In this document: positions 16,508 through 23,811 of the stretch, piece by piece
Layout: each line of letters begins with the position of its first letter
How positions within the stretch are numbered: the stretch's first letter is position 1
From: an uncultured Collinsella sp.
GTDB taxonomy: Bacteria > Actinomycetota > Coriobacteriia > Coriobacteriales > Coriobacteriaceae
Assembly: GCA_947002045.1 (NCBI GenBank)
Contig: CAMQJB010000014.1
Location: 1 to 48,887, forward strand
Direction of reading: 5' to 3'
Length of the DNA: 48,887 bases
The notes under the pieces: model-generated
Databases searched by the model: none
The model's input: the letters and a program-made list of their open reading frames with translations, nothing else
What the model was told of the DNA's origin: nothing
Program-made: the position numbers and the translations under genes

Positions 16508-16723
16508 TCTCAATCTGTAACAGTTAGACGAGGAAATGGGTTCTACCTGTTACAGATCGAGATTTTCACTTCAGGGGAATTCGAATGTCTCGATCTGTAA
16601 CATCTGGATGGCTAAAAGGTCTCTATCTGTTACAGATTGAGACAAAGGTCAGGGACTAAGACGTCTTGTCTAGATCTGTAACAGTTAGACGGGAATTCGG
16701 GCCTTGGATGTTACAGATTGAGA
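16508..16723. repeat. array of six alternating 15-bp sites at a 40-bp period
   Basis: Sites of the form TCTCGATCTGTAACA and its reverse complement alternate: 16508-16522 (+), 16548-16562 (-), 16588-16602 (+), 16628-16642 (-), 16669-16683 (+), 16709-16723 (-). Start-to-start distances are 40, 40, 40, 41 and 40 bp, leaving gaps of 25, 25, 25, 26 and 25 bp. Gap sequences differ, except that the first and last share GTTAGACG. The outermost stretch 16503-16522 and 16628-16647 are perfect 20-bp reverse complements. The array fills the space between the ABC operon and the terminator of the DXS-like gene. Function unknown; see findings. Confidence 0.9.
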
Positions 16724-16741
16724 TAATCGCGTCGCGAAAAC

Positions 16742-16780
16742 AAAAACCTCCGCAGGGATGCTTTCCTTGCGGAGGTTTTT
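16742..16780 (-). terminator. intrinsic terminator after DXS-like gene
   Basis: A 13-bp stem AAAAACCTCCGCA/TGCGGAGGTTTTT with a 13-nt loop touches the stop codon of the minus-strand gene and gives a T5 run on that strand. Confidence 0.9.
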
Positions 16781-18561
16781 TACTCGTTGAGTAGCCTTAC
16801 GGCTTCGGCGGCCATGTTCTCGACCGTCATGCCGTTCTGAGCGAGCAGCTCGTTGGGGTCGTAGCGGTCGGGGAAGCCCTTGGCGATGCCGAAGGTGCGC
16901 GTGCGCAACGGCGTGCATGCCAGATAGCATGCCACGCGCTCGCCCCAGCCGCCGTCCAAGATGCCGTCCTCGAGGGTGACGACAACGCGATGCTCGGCGG
17001 CAAGACTGTCGAGGAACTCGCGGTCGAGCTCGGTTGCAAAGCGCGGGTTGACGAGCGTGGCCTCGATGCCGTACTCGGCAGTCAGACGGTTTGCCACGCG
17101 CTCACCCAGCTCAAAGAAATCGCCAAGCGCGAGCACGGCAACGTCGCGGCCCTGACGCACCACGTTGTAGCGAACGGCGCTGTAGTCGGTGTCTTCGGCG
17201 GGCGCAAGGTCGGGGCGGCTTACCAGGCCGATGCCCGGTACGCGGATTGCCACGGGATGCTCGCGGTGGTCGAGCGACCAGCTCAGCATGGACAGATATT
17301 CCTCCATGCAGGCCGGCGCCAAGTAGTGCATGTTGGGAAGACCGCCCAGCATGGAAATATCAAAGAACGAAAGATGCGTCTCGGACGTGGTGCCAAAGAT
17401 TGACGCACCAAACACCAAAATGGTTGCGGGGGCGTCGTTGAGGCACAGGTCGTGCCACAGCTCGTCGTAGGCGCGCTGCAAAAACGTACCGTACACACCA
17501 AAGACTGGCTTGGCGCCCGAGCGCGCAAGCGCGGTGGCAAAGGTCACGGCGTGCTCCTCGGCAATGCCCACATCGACGAACTGTTTGCCGGCGGCAGCGC
17601 GAAGCTCGGGTGTAAAGCCCATAATGTAGGGCGTGGCGGCCGTGATGCCAACGACCTGTGGATCGCGCTCGATGGCGGCGCTGAGCGCCTCGCCCGTAAT
17701 GTCAGCATAGGTGCGCGGCGCGGGCTCGCTCGGATGGCCCGGGCAAAGCTTGCGCCCAGTCGCCATGTCAAACGGACCCACGTGGTGCCAGCGTTCGGGG
17801 TCGCTCTGGGCCGGCTCAAAGCCCTTGCCCTTGGCGGTGGAGACGTGCAGCACGATGGGATGATCGATATTGCGCAGTTCCTGCAGCGCGTCGACCAGGG
17901 CCAACACGTCGTTGCCGGCGTCCAAATAACGGTAGTCGAGTCCCATCGCGCGGAAAACGTTGCGCTCACAGGTGCCGTTGCTGGTGCGCAGCTCGGCCAG
18001 ATTGCGATAGAGGCCACCGTGGTTCTCGGCGATGGACTGGTCGTTATCGTTGACGATGATGATCAGGTTGCTGTCGAGTTCGGCGGCATTGTTGAAGCCC
18101 TCAAACGCCAAGCCGCCCGAAAGCGAGCCGTCGCCAATGATGGTGATGACGTTGTAGCTGTCGCCCGCCAGATCGCGGGCGTGTGCCAAGCCGCAGCCCA
18201 GGCTCACCGATGTGGAGGTGTGGCCCATGGCGAACAGGTCGTGCTCGGACTCGTCGGGATTGGCAAAGCCAGAAGCCTCGCCAAAACGTTCCGGATCGAT
18301 ATAGGTATACGCGCGCCCGGTCAGCGCCTTGTGGGCGTAGGTCTGGTGCGAAACGTCAAAGACAATCTTGTCGATAGGGGAGTTAAACACGCGATGAAGC
18401 GCAACCGTAAGCTCAACGACGCCCAGGTTGGGGGCAACGTGTCCGCCGACAGCGGCGGAGCTTTCGAGGATGGCGTGGCGAATCTCGCCGCAGAGCAGCG
18501 GAAGCTCGGCGCGGTCGAGAGCCTTGACGTCCTCGGGCGTTGTCGTTTGCGTAAGCAGCAT
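16780..18561 (-). CDS. dxs: 1-deoxy-D-xylulose-5-phosphate synthase-like transketolase
   Basis: Thiamine-diphosphate enzyme of 593 residues whose closest pattern is DXS, the first step of the MEP isoprenoid pathway (pyruvate plus glyceraldehyde 3-phosphate). It has H41 in GGHVAPNLG, the cofactor motif GDGSLSGG (143-150), DVGIAEEH (330-337) with catalytic Glu, and TFLQRAYDE. It is slightly short. The usual DRAG-x-VG-x-DG-x-TH motif reads FGASIFGTTSETH (384-396), and the usual RYPRG reads RVPG (440-443), so the Arg and Asp residues that hold the substrate in E. coli DXS seem absent. It may be the pathway enzyme in divergent form or a paralogue with another acceptor. The ribosome site is weak. 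Confidence 0.75.
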   Translation of the reverse strand: MLLTQTTTPEDVKALDRAELPLLCGEIRHAILESSAAVGGHVAPNLGVVELTVALHRVFNSPIDKIVFDVSHQTYAHKALTGRAYTYIDPERFGEASGFANPDESEHDLFAMGHTSTSVSLGCGLAHARDLAGDSYNVITIIGDGSLSGGLAFEGFNNAAELDSNLIIIVNDNDQSIAENHGGLYRNLAELRTSNGTCERNVFRAMGLDYRYLDAGNDVLALVDALQELRNIDHPIVLHVSTAKGKGFEPAQSDPERWHHVGPFDMATGRKLCPGHPSEPAPRTYADITGEALSAAIERDPQVVGITAATPYIMGFTPELRAAAGKQFVDVGIAEEHAVTFATALARSGAKPVFGVYGTFLQRAYDELWHDLCLNDAPATILVFGASIFGTTSETHLSFFDISMLGGLPNMHYLAPACMEEYLSMLSWSLDHREHPVAIRVPGIGLVSRPDLAPAEDTDYSAVRYNVVRQGRDVAVLALGDFFELGERVANRLTAEYGIEATLVNPRFATELDREFLDSLAAEHRVVVTLEDGILDGGWGERVACYLACTPLRTRTFGIAKGFPDRYDPNELLAQNGMTVENMAAEAVRLLNE

Positions 18562-18788
18562 CGTTGTGGGTTACTCCATGCGAATCGAGCGCCGGCGCTC
18601 CCTCGGCCGACACAATTGCACAAGACAGTCTCGCACATTTTGGCGTTTGATATGTGACGGCGGCGCGGTAATTCGACAACTGGTGGGGCAAAACGTTTTG
18701 TCCGATGCCATACTGATAGATTCGATGATGATTTTTTCAATACGTGCAGGCCGTGGCTTGCCGCCGTGAGCCGCTGGAAGGAGGCAGC

Positions 18789-19325
18789 ATGTCCGATGCC
18801 GTTCGTGCCGAGAAAATCGCGCACGAGGTCGACGATGCCGCCCGCCAGCTCGCCCAGGCGGGCCGCTTGGACCTGACGCGCGAGTTTATCCAGCATGGCG
18901 ACGTGACGGTCTATGCACATGTGACCTCGGTGGCACGGGCAAGTCTGTCCTTTGCCGAGCGCTTGGGCCGTGCTGGCATTTCGGTCGACCGTGCCTCGCT
19001 GCTGCGCGGAGCCCTGTTACACGATTACTTTCTCTACGATTGGCACGACCCCGACCCGAGCCATCGCCTGCACGGATTTCGGCATCCGTTTTTTGCCCTG
19101 GCGCGTGCGGAAGAAGATTTTGAGCTGACGCCGCGCGAGCGGAATATTATCGTGCGGCATATGTTTCCGCTGGTGCCGGTGCCGCCGACGTGTCGTGAGG
19201 CTTGGATTGTATGCCTGGCAGACAAATGGTGCGCGCTGCGCGAGACAGTCGCCGGCCGCCTGCCGCGCAAGGACGAGGCGGACGATGGCGTGAGCAAAGC
19301 ATCGAGCGAAAAGGGGAGAGGGTAG
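18789..19325 (+). CDS. HD-domain family phosphohydrolase
   Basis: A 179-residue HD-domain protein. Metal-binding residues include H44 (YAHVTSVA) and the H78/D79 pair in LLHDYFLYDWHD, followed by RHPFFALA and a late HMFP. It fits the small HD hydrolases found in gut Firmicutes and actinobacteria; substrate (nucleotide or phosphoester) unknown. GGAAGGAGG precedes the ATG. Three bases separate it from the next gene, so both are co-transcribed. Confidence 0.75.
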   Translation: MSDAVRAEKIAHEVDDAARQLAQAGRLDLTREFIQHGDVTVYAHVTSVARASLSFAERLGRAGISVDRASLLRGALLHDYFLYDWHDPDPSHRLHGFRHPFFALARAEEDFELTPRERNIIVRHMFPLVPVPPTCREAWIVCLADKWCALRETVAGRLPRKDEADDGVSKASSEKGRG

Positions 19326-19328
19326 ACG

Positions 19329-20348
19329 GTGGGAACCGCGATTGATATGGCTTTTGGCGGCTCGACGCTTGCCGCCTGCCCGCTTTCGGCACTGGTGCTC
19401 TCGTTTGCCTTTTACGGGTTTTGCGGTTGGGCATGGGAGTCGACGGTCTGCGCCATGCTCAATCACGGACGATTTGCCAACAGTGGCTTTTTGCTGGGGC
19501 CGTGTTGTCCTATCTATGGTGTGGGCGGCATTGCCTGCTGGCTTTTGCTGCGCGGAATTCCGGATGCCGCGAGCCAGTTTGTCGCCGCGGCGCTTGTGTG
19601 CAGCGTAATCGAGTACAGTGTGGGCCTCCTATTGGAAAAGACAACAGGCGCTCGCTTTTGGGACTATTCGCACCTGCCGTTTAACTTGCACGGACGCATC
19701 TGTCTGTACTGGGCCTGTGCGTTTGGCTTGGGTGCGTTGTGCATCTGTCGCGTGGTGGAGCCGGCGGTGTTGGGGCTGCTTGGCCATCTGCCGGTGCTGA
19801 TTGTGCGGTTGTCCGCCTTTATCGTCGCGGTCGCGATGATGGTCGACGCGGTGTGCTCGTTGGCGAGCTGGCGGCGTCTGTCCGATCAGCTGGAGCGCGT
19901 GCGCGCCGACCTTGCCGACCGCATCAATGAGTCGCTTGCCGATGCGTCCGACTCAATGCTCGAGCGCATTCCCGAATCGACGATTGACTCGGTGGCACAG
20001 ACGCATATCCGTAGCCGTGCCGTTAACGCGTGGCTGGCGGAGCTGGGCGATGCGACGCTCGATGCCCTGCGCGAGAAGGCTTCGATGCCGACGTTTATCG
20101 CGGATGGTGCTCGCGGCCTGGCGCTTGCCGCCCGCCGCGTGGCCGATGCCGCGCCGAACATGCCGCGTCCGTCGCTCAGTCGTCGCCTTGCCGGCAAGTG
20201 CATAAGCCGTCCGGTGCCGAGCGTGTCACTCAGCCGCCGCGACCTACGCTTCTTTAACGCCTTCCCGCGCCTGCGCATCAATCGCTACGAAGGTGTCATT
20301 CGAGCAACTAATCTCCGCGACCGCGCCCACGAGCTGTTCCGCCGCTAG
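19329..20348 (+). CDS. CmpB-like putative ABC transporter permease (PF06541 type)
   Basis: Membrane protein of 339 residues with a GTG start three bases after the HD gene stop and AAAGGGGAGAGGG before it. The N-terminal half has four or five membrane helices and the family motifs GWAWES (33-38), GFLLGPCCPIYG (53-64), FWDYSHLPFNLHGRICLYW. The C-terminal half (about 185-339) is a charged cytoplasmic tail. Proteins of this type are annotated as putative permeases, but no transport has been shown. The pairing with an HD hydrolase may point to a joint role. Confidence 0.8.
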   Translation: MGTAIDMAFGGSTLAACPLSALVLSFAFYGFCGWAWESTVCAMLNHGRFANSGFLLGPCCPIYGVGGIACWLLLRGIPDAASQFVAAALVCSVIEYSVGLLLEKTTGARFWDYSHLPFNLHGRICLYWACAFGLGALCICRVVEPAVLGLLGHLPVLIVRLSAFIVAVAMMVDAVCSLASWRRLSDQLERVRADLADRINESLADASDSMLERIPESTIDSVAQTHIRSRAVNAWLAELGDATLDALREKASMPTFIADGARGLALAARRVADAAPNMPRPSLSRRLAGKCISRPVPSVSLSRRDLRFFNAFPRLRINRYEGVIRATNLRDRAHELFRR

Positions 20349-20546
20349 CCGGGACGGGCGCGCTCACGGCTTCCTTGCTCGCGTATTTCCCGTCCGTTTC
20401 GCGTCCGTTGCCGCGCCGTTTCCAAGATTGCGGCACCGTTTCCATTCGACAACGCCGCGTTTAACAACGCCGTATCTGGTCTACACCAGTTGCCCCTCGG
20501 CCGCATTATGGGCGCCGACAACGTTCATGCGACCAAGGGAGAGCGA

Positions 20547-21824
20547 ATGTACGATACGGGATCGACAACGTCTATGCTCGTCTGCACCATGCTCGTGTTT
20601 TTAATGACACCGGGTCTGGCGTTTTTCTATGGCGGCCTGTCCAGGCGCAAAAATGTCATCAACACCATGCTTATGTGCTTTGGCGCCATTGGCCTGGTTG
20701 GTGTGCTGTGGATTGTTGCCGGCTGGTCGCTGGCCTACGGCGGCGACGGTTCCAGCCCGTTTATTGGAGGCCTTGACCAGCTGCTGTGCCTGCCGGTACT
20801 CAACCAGGTGCTGCAGGCGGCCGAGGGCAATGCCGCGGACGGTGCCGCCTACCCTCAGATCATCAACATTGCCTTCCAGATGGCATTTGCCATGATCACG
20901 GCTGCTATCGTCACGGGCAGCCTGGCCGGCCGCGTTAAGTTTGGTGCCATGACGGCCTTCCTGGGCATTTGGCTGCTTGTGGTCTATGCGCCGCTCGCCC
21001 ACATGGTTTGGGGCGGCGATGGCTCCTTTATCGGCGACATCATCGGCGCACTCGACTTTGCCGGCGGCGACGTGGTACACATTTCGTCCGGTCTGACGGG
21101 CCTGATTCTCTGCTTAATGCTCGGCCGTCGTCGTGGTTTTGGCATGGTGAGCTACCGTCCGCATAACGTGCCGTTTGTGGCGCTGGGCGCCGGCCTGCTT
21201 TGGTTTGGCTGGTTTGGCTTTAACGGCGGCAGCGAGTTTAAGGCCGACGCCGTGGCGGCGCTTGCCATCCTCAACACCGTGACGGCCAGCGCGGCGGGCA
21301 TGGTCTCGTGGCTTGCCGTCGAGCGCGTGCATACCGGTCGCCCCACGCTGGTGGGCGCCAGCACCGGTCTGGTTGCGGGCCTTGTGGTGGTCACGCCGGG
21401 TGCGGGCTTTGTCGAGCCGTGGGCGGCGCTGGTCATGGGCCTGATCGTCTCGCCTGTCTGCTACCTGGCCATCAGCCATCTTAAGACCAAGTTTGGCTAC
21501 GACGATGCGCTCGACGCGTTCGGTTGCCACGGCATCGGCGGCATCTTGGGCGGCGTGCTCACGGGCCTGTTCTGTGTGCCGGAGCTCTCGTGGACCGGTA
21601 AGGGTGGCCTGTTCTACACGGGCGACGTGTCGCTGCTCGTCTCGCAGATTTTGGGCATTGTGGTGACGGTCGCTATTGTACTGGTGCTCGACTTGGTGAC
21701 CGCCGCGGTGGTCAAGGCGCTGTTCCACGGCAGCCTGCGCGTGGACGAGGCCGACGAGGCGCTGGGCCTGGACGCGAGTCAACACGGCGAGAGCGCATAT
21801 CCCTCCTTCTCGGGACTTGACTAG
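20547..21824 (+). CDS. amt: ammonium transporter (Amt family)
   Basis: Channel-like inner-membrane protein for ammonium uptake, 425 residues from the ATG at 20547, chosen because AAGGGAGAGCG precedes it; an upstream ATG at 20490 lacks such a site. About 11 membrane helices. It starts with TPGLAFFYGG, has DFAGGDVVHISSGL, LLWFGWFGFNGGSE and the late DDALDAFGCHGIGG, which carry the conserved pore residues including His. A PII gene follows after 146 bp, the standard amtB-glnB pair, so uptake should be gated by the PII protein. A dyad CTGGT/ACCAG lies upstream near 20477-20490. Confidence 0.95.
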   Translation: MYDTGSTTSMLVCTMLVFLMTPGLAFFYGGLSRRKNVINTMLMCFGAIGLVGVLWIVAGWSLAYGGDGSSPFIGGLDQLLCLPVLNQVLQAAEGNAADGAAYPQIINIAFQMAFAMITAAIVTGSLAGRVKFGAMTAFLGIWLLVVYAPLAHMVWGGDGSFIGDIIGALDFAGGDVVHISSGLTGLILCLMLGRRRGFGMVSYRPHNVPFVALGAGLLWFGWFGFNGGSEFKADAVAALAILNTVTASAAGMVSWLAVERVHTGRPTLVGASTGLVAGLVVVTPGAGFVEPWAALVMGLIVSPVCYLAISHLKTKFGYDDALDAFGCHGIGGILGGVLTGLFCVPELSWTGKGGLFYTGDVSLLVSQILGIVVTVAIVLVLDLVTAAVVKALFHGSLRVDEADEALGLDASQHGESAYPSFSGLD

Positions 21825-21927
21825 CGGCTTCCCCAGGCACCGCACCTTGGGTTTCAAACCGTCGCTTGCGTACAAAAGTACGCGGCGCTCCTCTTTCAAC
21901 CCAATCTGCGGCACCTGGGAAACCCGC
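21824..21927 (+). other. large imperfect stem-loop between amt and the PII gene
   Basis: Arms 21824-21844 and 21907-21927 pair over 21 bases with about four mismatches (GGCACCGCA region against TGCGGCACC), and the inner part pairs further (CCTTGGGTT with AACCCAA, CGTAC with GTACG). It would fold as one long mRNA hairpin that could set the ratio of transporter to PII message. Confidence 0.6.
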
Positions 21928-21970
21928 GTCTCATGTAAAGGGATACGTTGATTATTGAGAGGAATTCATT

Positions 21971-22309
21971 ATGAAAAAGATCACGGCTATCGTGCGCCAG
22001 GAAAAGCTTGAGGTTCTTAAAGATGCGCTGTTTGCTGCCGATGTTCGCGGCATGACTATCAACCAGGTGCAGGGCTGCGGTGCACAGCATGGCTGGAAGG
22101 AATACGCGCGCGGCAACGAGTTGCTTGTCAACACGATCCCTAAGGTGCAGTTCACGCTCATTTGCGCCGATGAGCATGTCGACGGAATTGTCGAGATTAT
22201 CTGCAATGCTGCTCGCACCGGTGCCGTTGGAGACGGCAAGATCTGGGTCGAGCCGGTCGAGGAAGTTATCCGCATCCGCACCGGCGAACACGGCCCCGCC
22301 GCGGTGTAG
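21971..22309 (+). CDS. PII-type nitrogen regulatory protein
   Basis: Small trimeric signal protein of 112 residues that senses 2-oxoglutarate and ATP/ADP and gates Amt. The start MKKITAIVRQEKLEVLKDAL, the T-loop 37-57, TGAVGDGKIWV and RTGEHG are typical. Position 51, normally the uridylylated Tyr of GlnB/GlnK, is Leu (NELLVNTIP), so uridylylation there is not possible. It lies downstream of amt, therefore GlnK-like in role. A strong terminator follows at 22325-22356. Confidence 0.92.
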   Translation: MKKITAIVRQEKLEVLKDALFAADVRGMTINQVQGCGAQHGWKEYARGNELLVNTIPKVQFTLICADEHVDGIVEIICNAARTGAVGDGKIWVEPVEEVIRIRTGEHGPAAV

Positions 22310-22324
22310 GACAATCTTTCGCCT

Positions 22325-22356
22325 AGCGGGCGCGTCTCTCTTGGGACGCGCCCGCT
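22325..22356 (+). terminator. terminator after PII gene
   Basis: A perfect 12-bp stem AGCGGGCGCGTC/GACGCGCCCGCT with an 8-nt loop, 15 bases after the stop codon. The run after it is mixed pyrimidine, not pure T. Confidence 0.75.
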
Positions 22357-22390
22357 CTCGTCTACAATATCGTGCAGACGAAGGAGAGGC

Positions 22391-23254
22391 ATGCCCATGA
22401 TCAAGATGTTTGCGAGTGACTTAGACGGAACGCTGTTGAATGCCCTGCACGAGGCAGACGGGACCATTCGCCGTGTCATTCGCGAGCTGACCGAGGCTGG
22501 CCTGCATGTGGTTCCCGCGACCGGACGCTCGACGCTGCCGATCGGCGAGCATGGCTTTACGGGCCTGGCGCTTGACGCCTGCTGCTCTAACGGCTCCATT
22601 GTGCGCGACAGTCATGGCGAGGTGCTCAAGACCTGGACCATCGACCCGCAGATCACCGAGGAGCTGCTCAAGGAGTTTCCGGACATTTGCTTTGATTGCT
22701 CCACGCCCGATGGCATGTTTTCGAGCGGATCGTTCGAGATGCACCAGGCGGGCTTTAAAAAGGACAGACCCATCAAGCGTATCGTGATGCGCGGCATGCG
22801 CGCGCGTGGCGGCTATCACGAGGAACAGTATTTCGATCAGTCGATCGGCGACATCCTGCGCCACGATGTGTGCAAGATCAACTGCCGCGTGACCTCGCCC
22901 GAGCTGGAGCGTGACCTTAAGGCGTATCTGGCCGAGCGCTCGGACCGCGTGGTCAACGCGCCGTTCGATCCGGTGATGTTTGAGATCACGGATGTGGCAT
23001 GCAACAAGGGCGAGAGCGTGGCCTGGCTGGCGGGCTACTACGGCATTGCCGAGGACGAGGTTGCGGTTTACGGAGACGGCGGCAACGACATTGCCATGCT
23101 CAAACGTTTCCGCCACAGCTACGCGACCAAAAACGCAAGCGATGCAGCTAAGACCGCCGCGAGCGCGACCATCGGTAGCTGCATGGTCCACGCCGTCCCC
23201 AAACACATGCTCGCCACCATGCGCAAGCAGAATTCCTGCACCGTAATCGAATAA
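22391..23254 (+). CDS. Cof-type HAD-family phosphatase
   Basis: Haloacid-dehalogenase phosphatase of 287 residues, subclass IIB. Motif I is SDLDGTLL (9-16) with the nucleophile Asp, motif II is VPATGRST, motif III is around NKGESVAWL, and motif IV is YGDGGNDIAML. Such enzymes act on sugar phosphates, pyridoxal phosphate or flavin phosphates; the substrate cannot be told. AAGGAGA precedes two close ATGs (22391 and 22397). A 29-bp dyad repeat starts right at its stop codon. Confidence 0.9.
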   Translation: MPMIKMFASDLDGTLLNALHEADGTIRRVIRELTEAGLHVVPATGRSTLPIGEHGFTGLALDACCSNGSIVRDSHGEVLKTWTIDPQITEELLKEFPDICFDCSTPDGMFSSGSFEMHQAGFKKDRPIKRIVMRGMRARGGYHEEQYFDQSIGDILRHDVCKINCRVTSPELERDLKAYLAERSDRVVNAPFDPVMFEITDVACNKGESVAWLAGYYGIAEDEVAVYGDGGNDIAMLKRFRHSYATKNASDAAKTAASATIGSCMVHAVPKHMLATMRKQNSCTVIE

Positions 23255-23283
23255 TGTGACAAAGGGACAGCCCCTTTGTCACA
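23255..23283 (+). repeat. GGGACAG dyad repeat, GTGACAAA type, copy 1
   Basis: TGTGACAAAGGG/CCCTTTGTCACA arms around ACAGC, directly after the HAD gene stop. Identical over 29 bases to the copy at 23691-23719. The two copies bracket the small toxin-like gene. Confidence 0.88.
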
Positions 23284-23383
23284 GGTGACGCTGGTCTCTT
23301 GAAATACGAACAAACATTCGCATATCTAACTGCGCTTTGATAGAATTGATACTGTTGGCGGCAGTTCCATGTGCCGGGCAGCG

Positions 23384-23402
23384 CCCTCCATCTGATGGGA
23401 GG
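23384..23402 (+). promoter_or_regulatory. hairpin hiding the ribosome site of the small peptide gene
   Basis: CCCTCC (23384-23389) is fully complementary to GGGAGG (23397-23402), with a 7-nt loop. GGGAGG is the Shine-Dalgarno site, 8 bases before the ATG at 23411. The mRNA would thus block its own translation, as in many type I toxin messages. Confidence 0.6.
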
Positions 23403-23410
23403 TGATGCCC

Positions 23411-23536
23411 ATGACCGATTTGATTGATTTCGTGAGACTTCTGACCGCTTTGGTCTCGTTCTTCACGGCACTTGTCGGCCTTTCCGAGGCACTCAAGCAG
23501 CGTTCGAAGCGCAACAGAAGGGGTCGCCGCCGCTAA
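23411..23536 (+). CDS. small hydrophobic basic-tailed peptide, possible type I toxin
   Basis: A 41-residue product with one hydrophobic helix (about 5-27, VRLLTALVSFFTALVGL) and a strongly basic tail (KQRSKRNRRGRRR). This matches the general build of type I toxins and holin-like toxins, but no named family is recognised. It has a perfect ribosome site that is hidden in a hairpin (23384-23402). A promoter-like TAGAAT lies near 23341. Downstream a stem-loop at 23561-23597 could end the message or an antisense RNA. It lies between two identical 29-bp dyads. A leader or membrane microprotein of other function is possible. Confidence 0.55.
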   Translation: MTDLIDFVRLLTALVSFFTALVGLSEALKQRSKRNRRGRRR

Positions 23537-23690
23537 GGCGTTGACCCCCTAATGCAAACAACGGCGCTGCCCAGCTTTCCAGAACTTGGGCTGCCGTCGA
23601 CACTATTCTACCCACGAATGACATTTTGAACAATCGGCAATGCCGCTTCAAAAGCCAGGCACAACTGGCACAACCTAGGCGGTCGCTGAA

Positions 23691-23719
23691 TGTGACAAAG
23701 GGACAGCCCCTTTGTCACA
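23691..23719 (+). repeat. GGGACAG dyad repeat, GTGACAAA type, copy 2
   Basis: Identical 29-bp copy of 23255-23283, same orientation, 436 bp downstream. The segment in between (small gene plus hairpin) could be lost or gained by recombination between the copies. The rest of 23537-23690 holds one stem-loop and no further gene. Confidence 0.88.
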
Positions 23720-23741
23720 TCCAAAATATTGCCTTTACGTG

Positions 23742-23782
23742 TTGATACACACGGTGTGCAATAATACTCGCACTGTGCAATA
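23742..23782 (+). promoter_or_regulatory. candidate promoter/operator of the TetR-activase operon
   Basis: A dyad CACAC/GTGTG (23748-23758) and a direct repeat TGTGCAATA at 23755-23763 and 23774-23782 lie 30-64 bases before the TetR start. TTGATA and TAATAC boxes are present but with short spacing. A site for autoregulation by the TetR protein is likely in this stretch. Confidence 0.4.
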
Positions 23783-23811
23783 GCGCGCAGACTGAGTAAC
23801 AAGGAGGACGC

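Noticed and set aside
16508..16723. CRISPR array
   Set aside because: Repeats are only 15 bp, alternate in orientation and there are no cas genes; spacer length is regular but repeats in CRISPR all face one way.
17452..18657. Plus-strand open frame opposite the DXS-like gene
   Set aside because: Antisense shadow of a gene with clear TPP motifs; no ribosome site.
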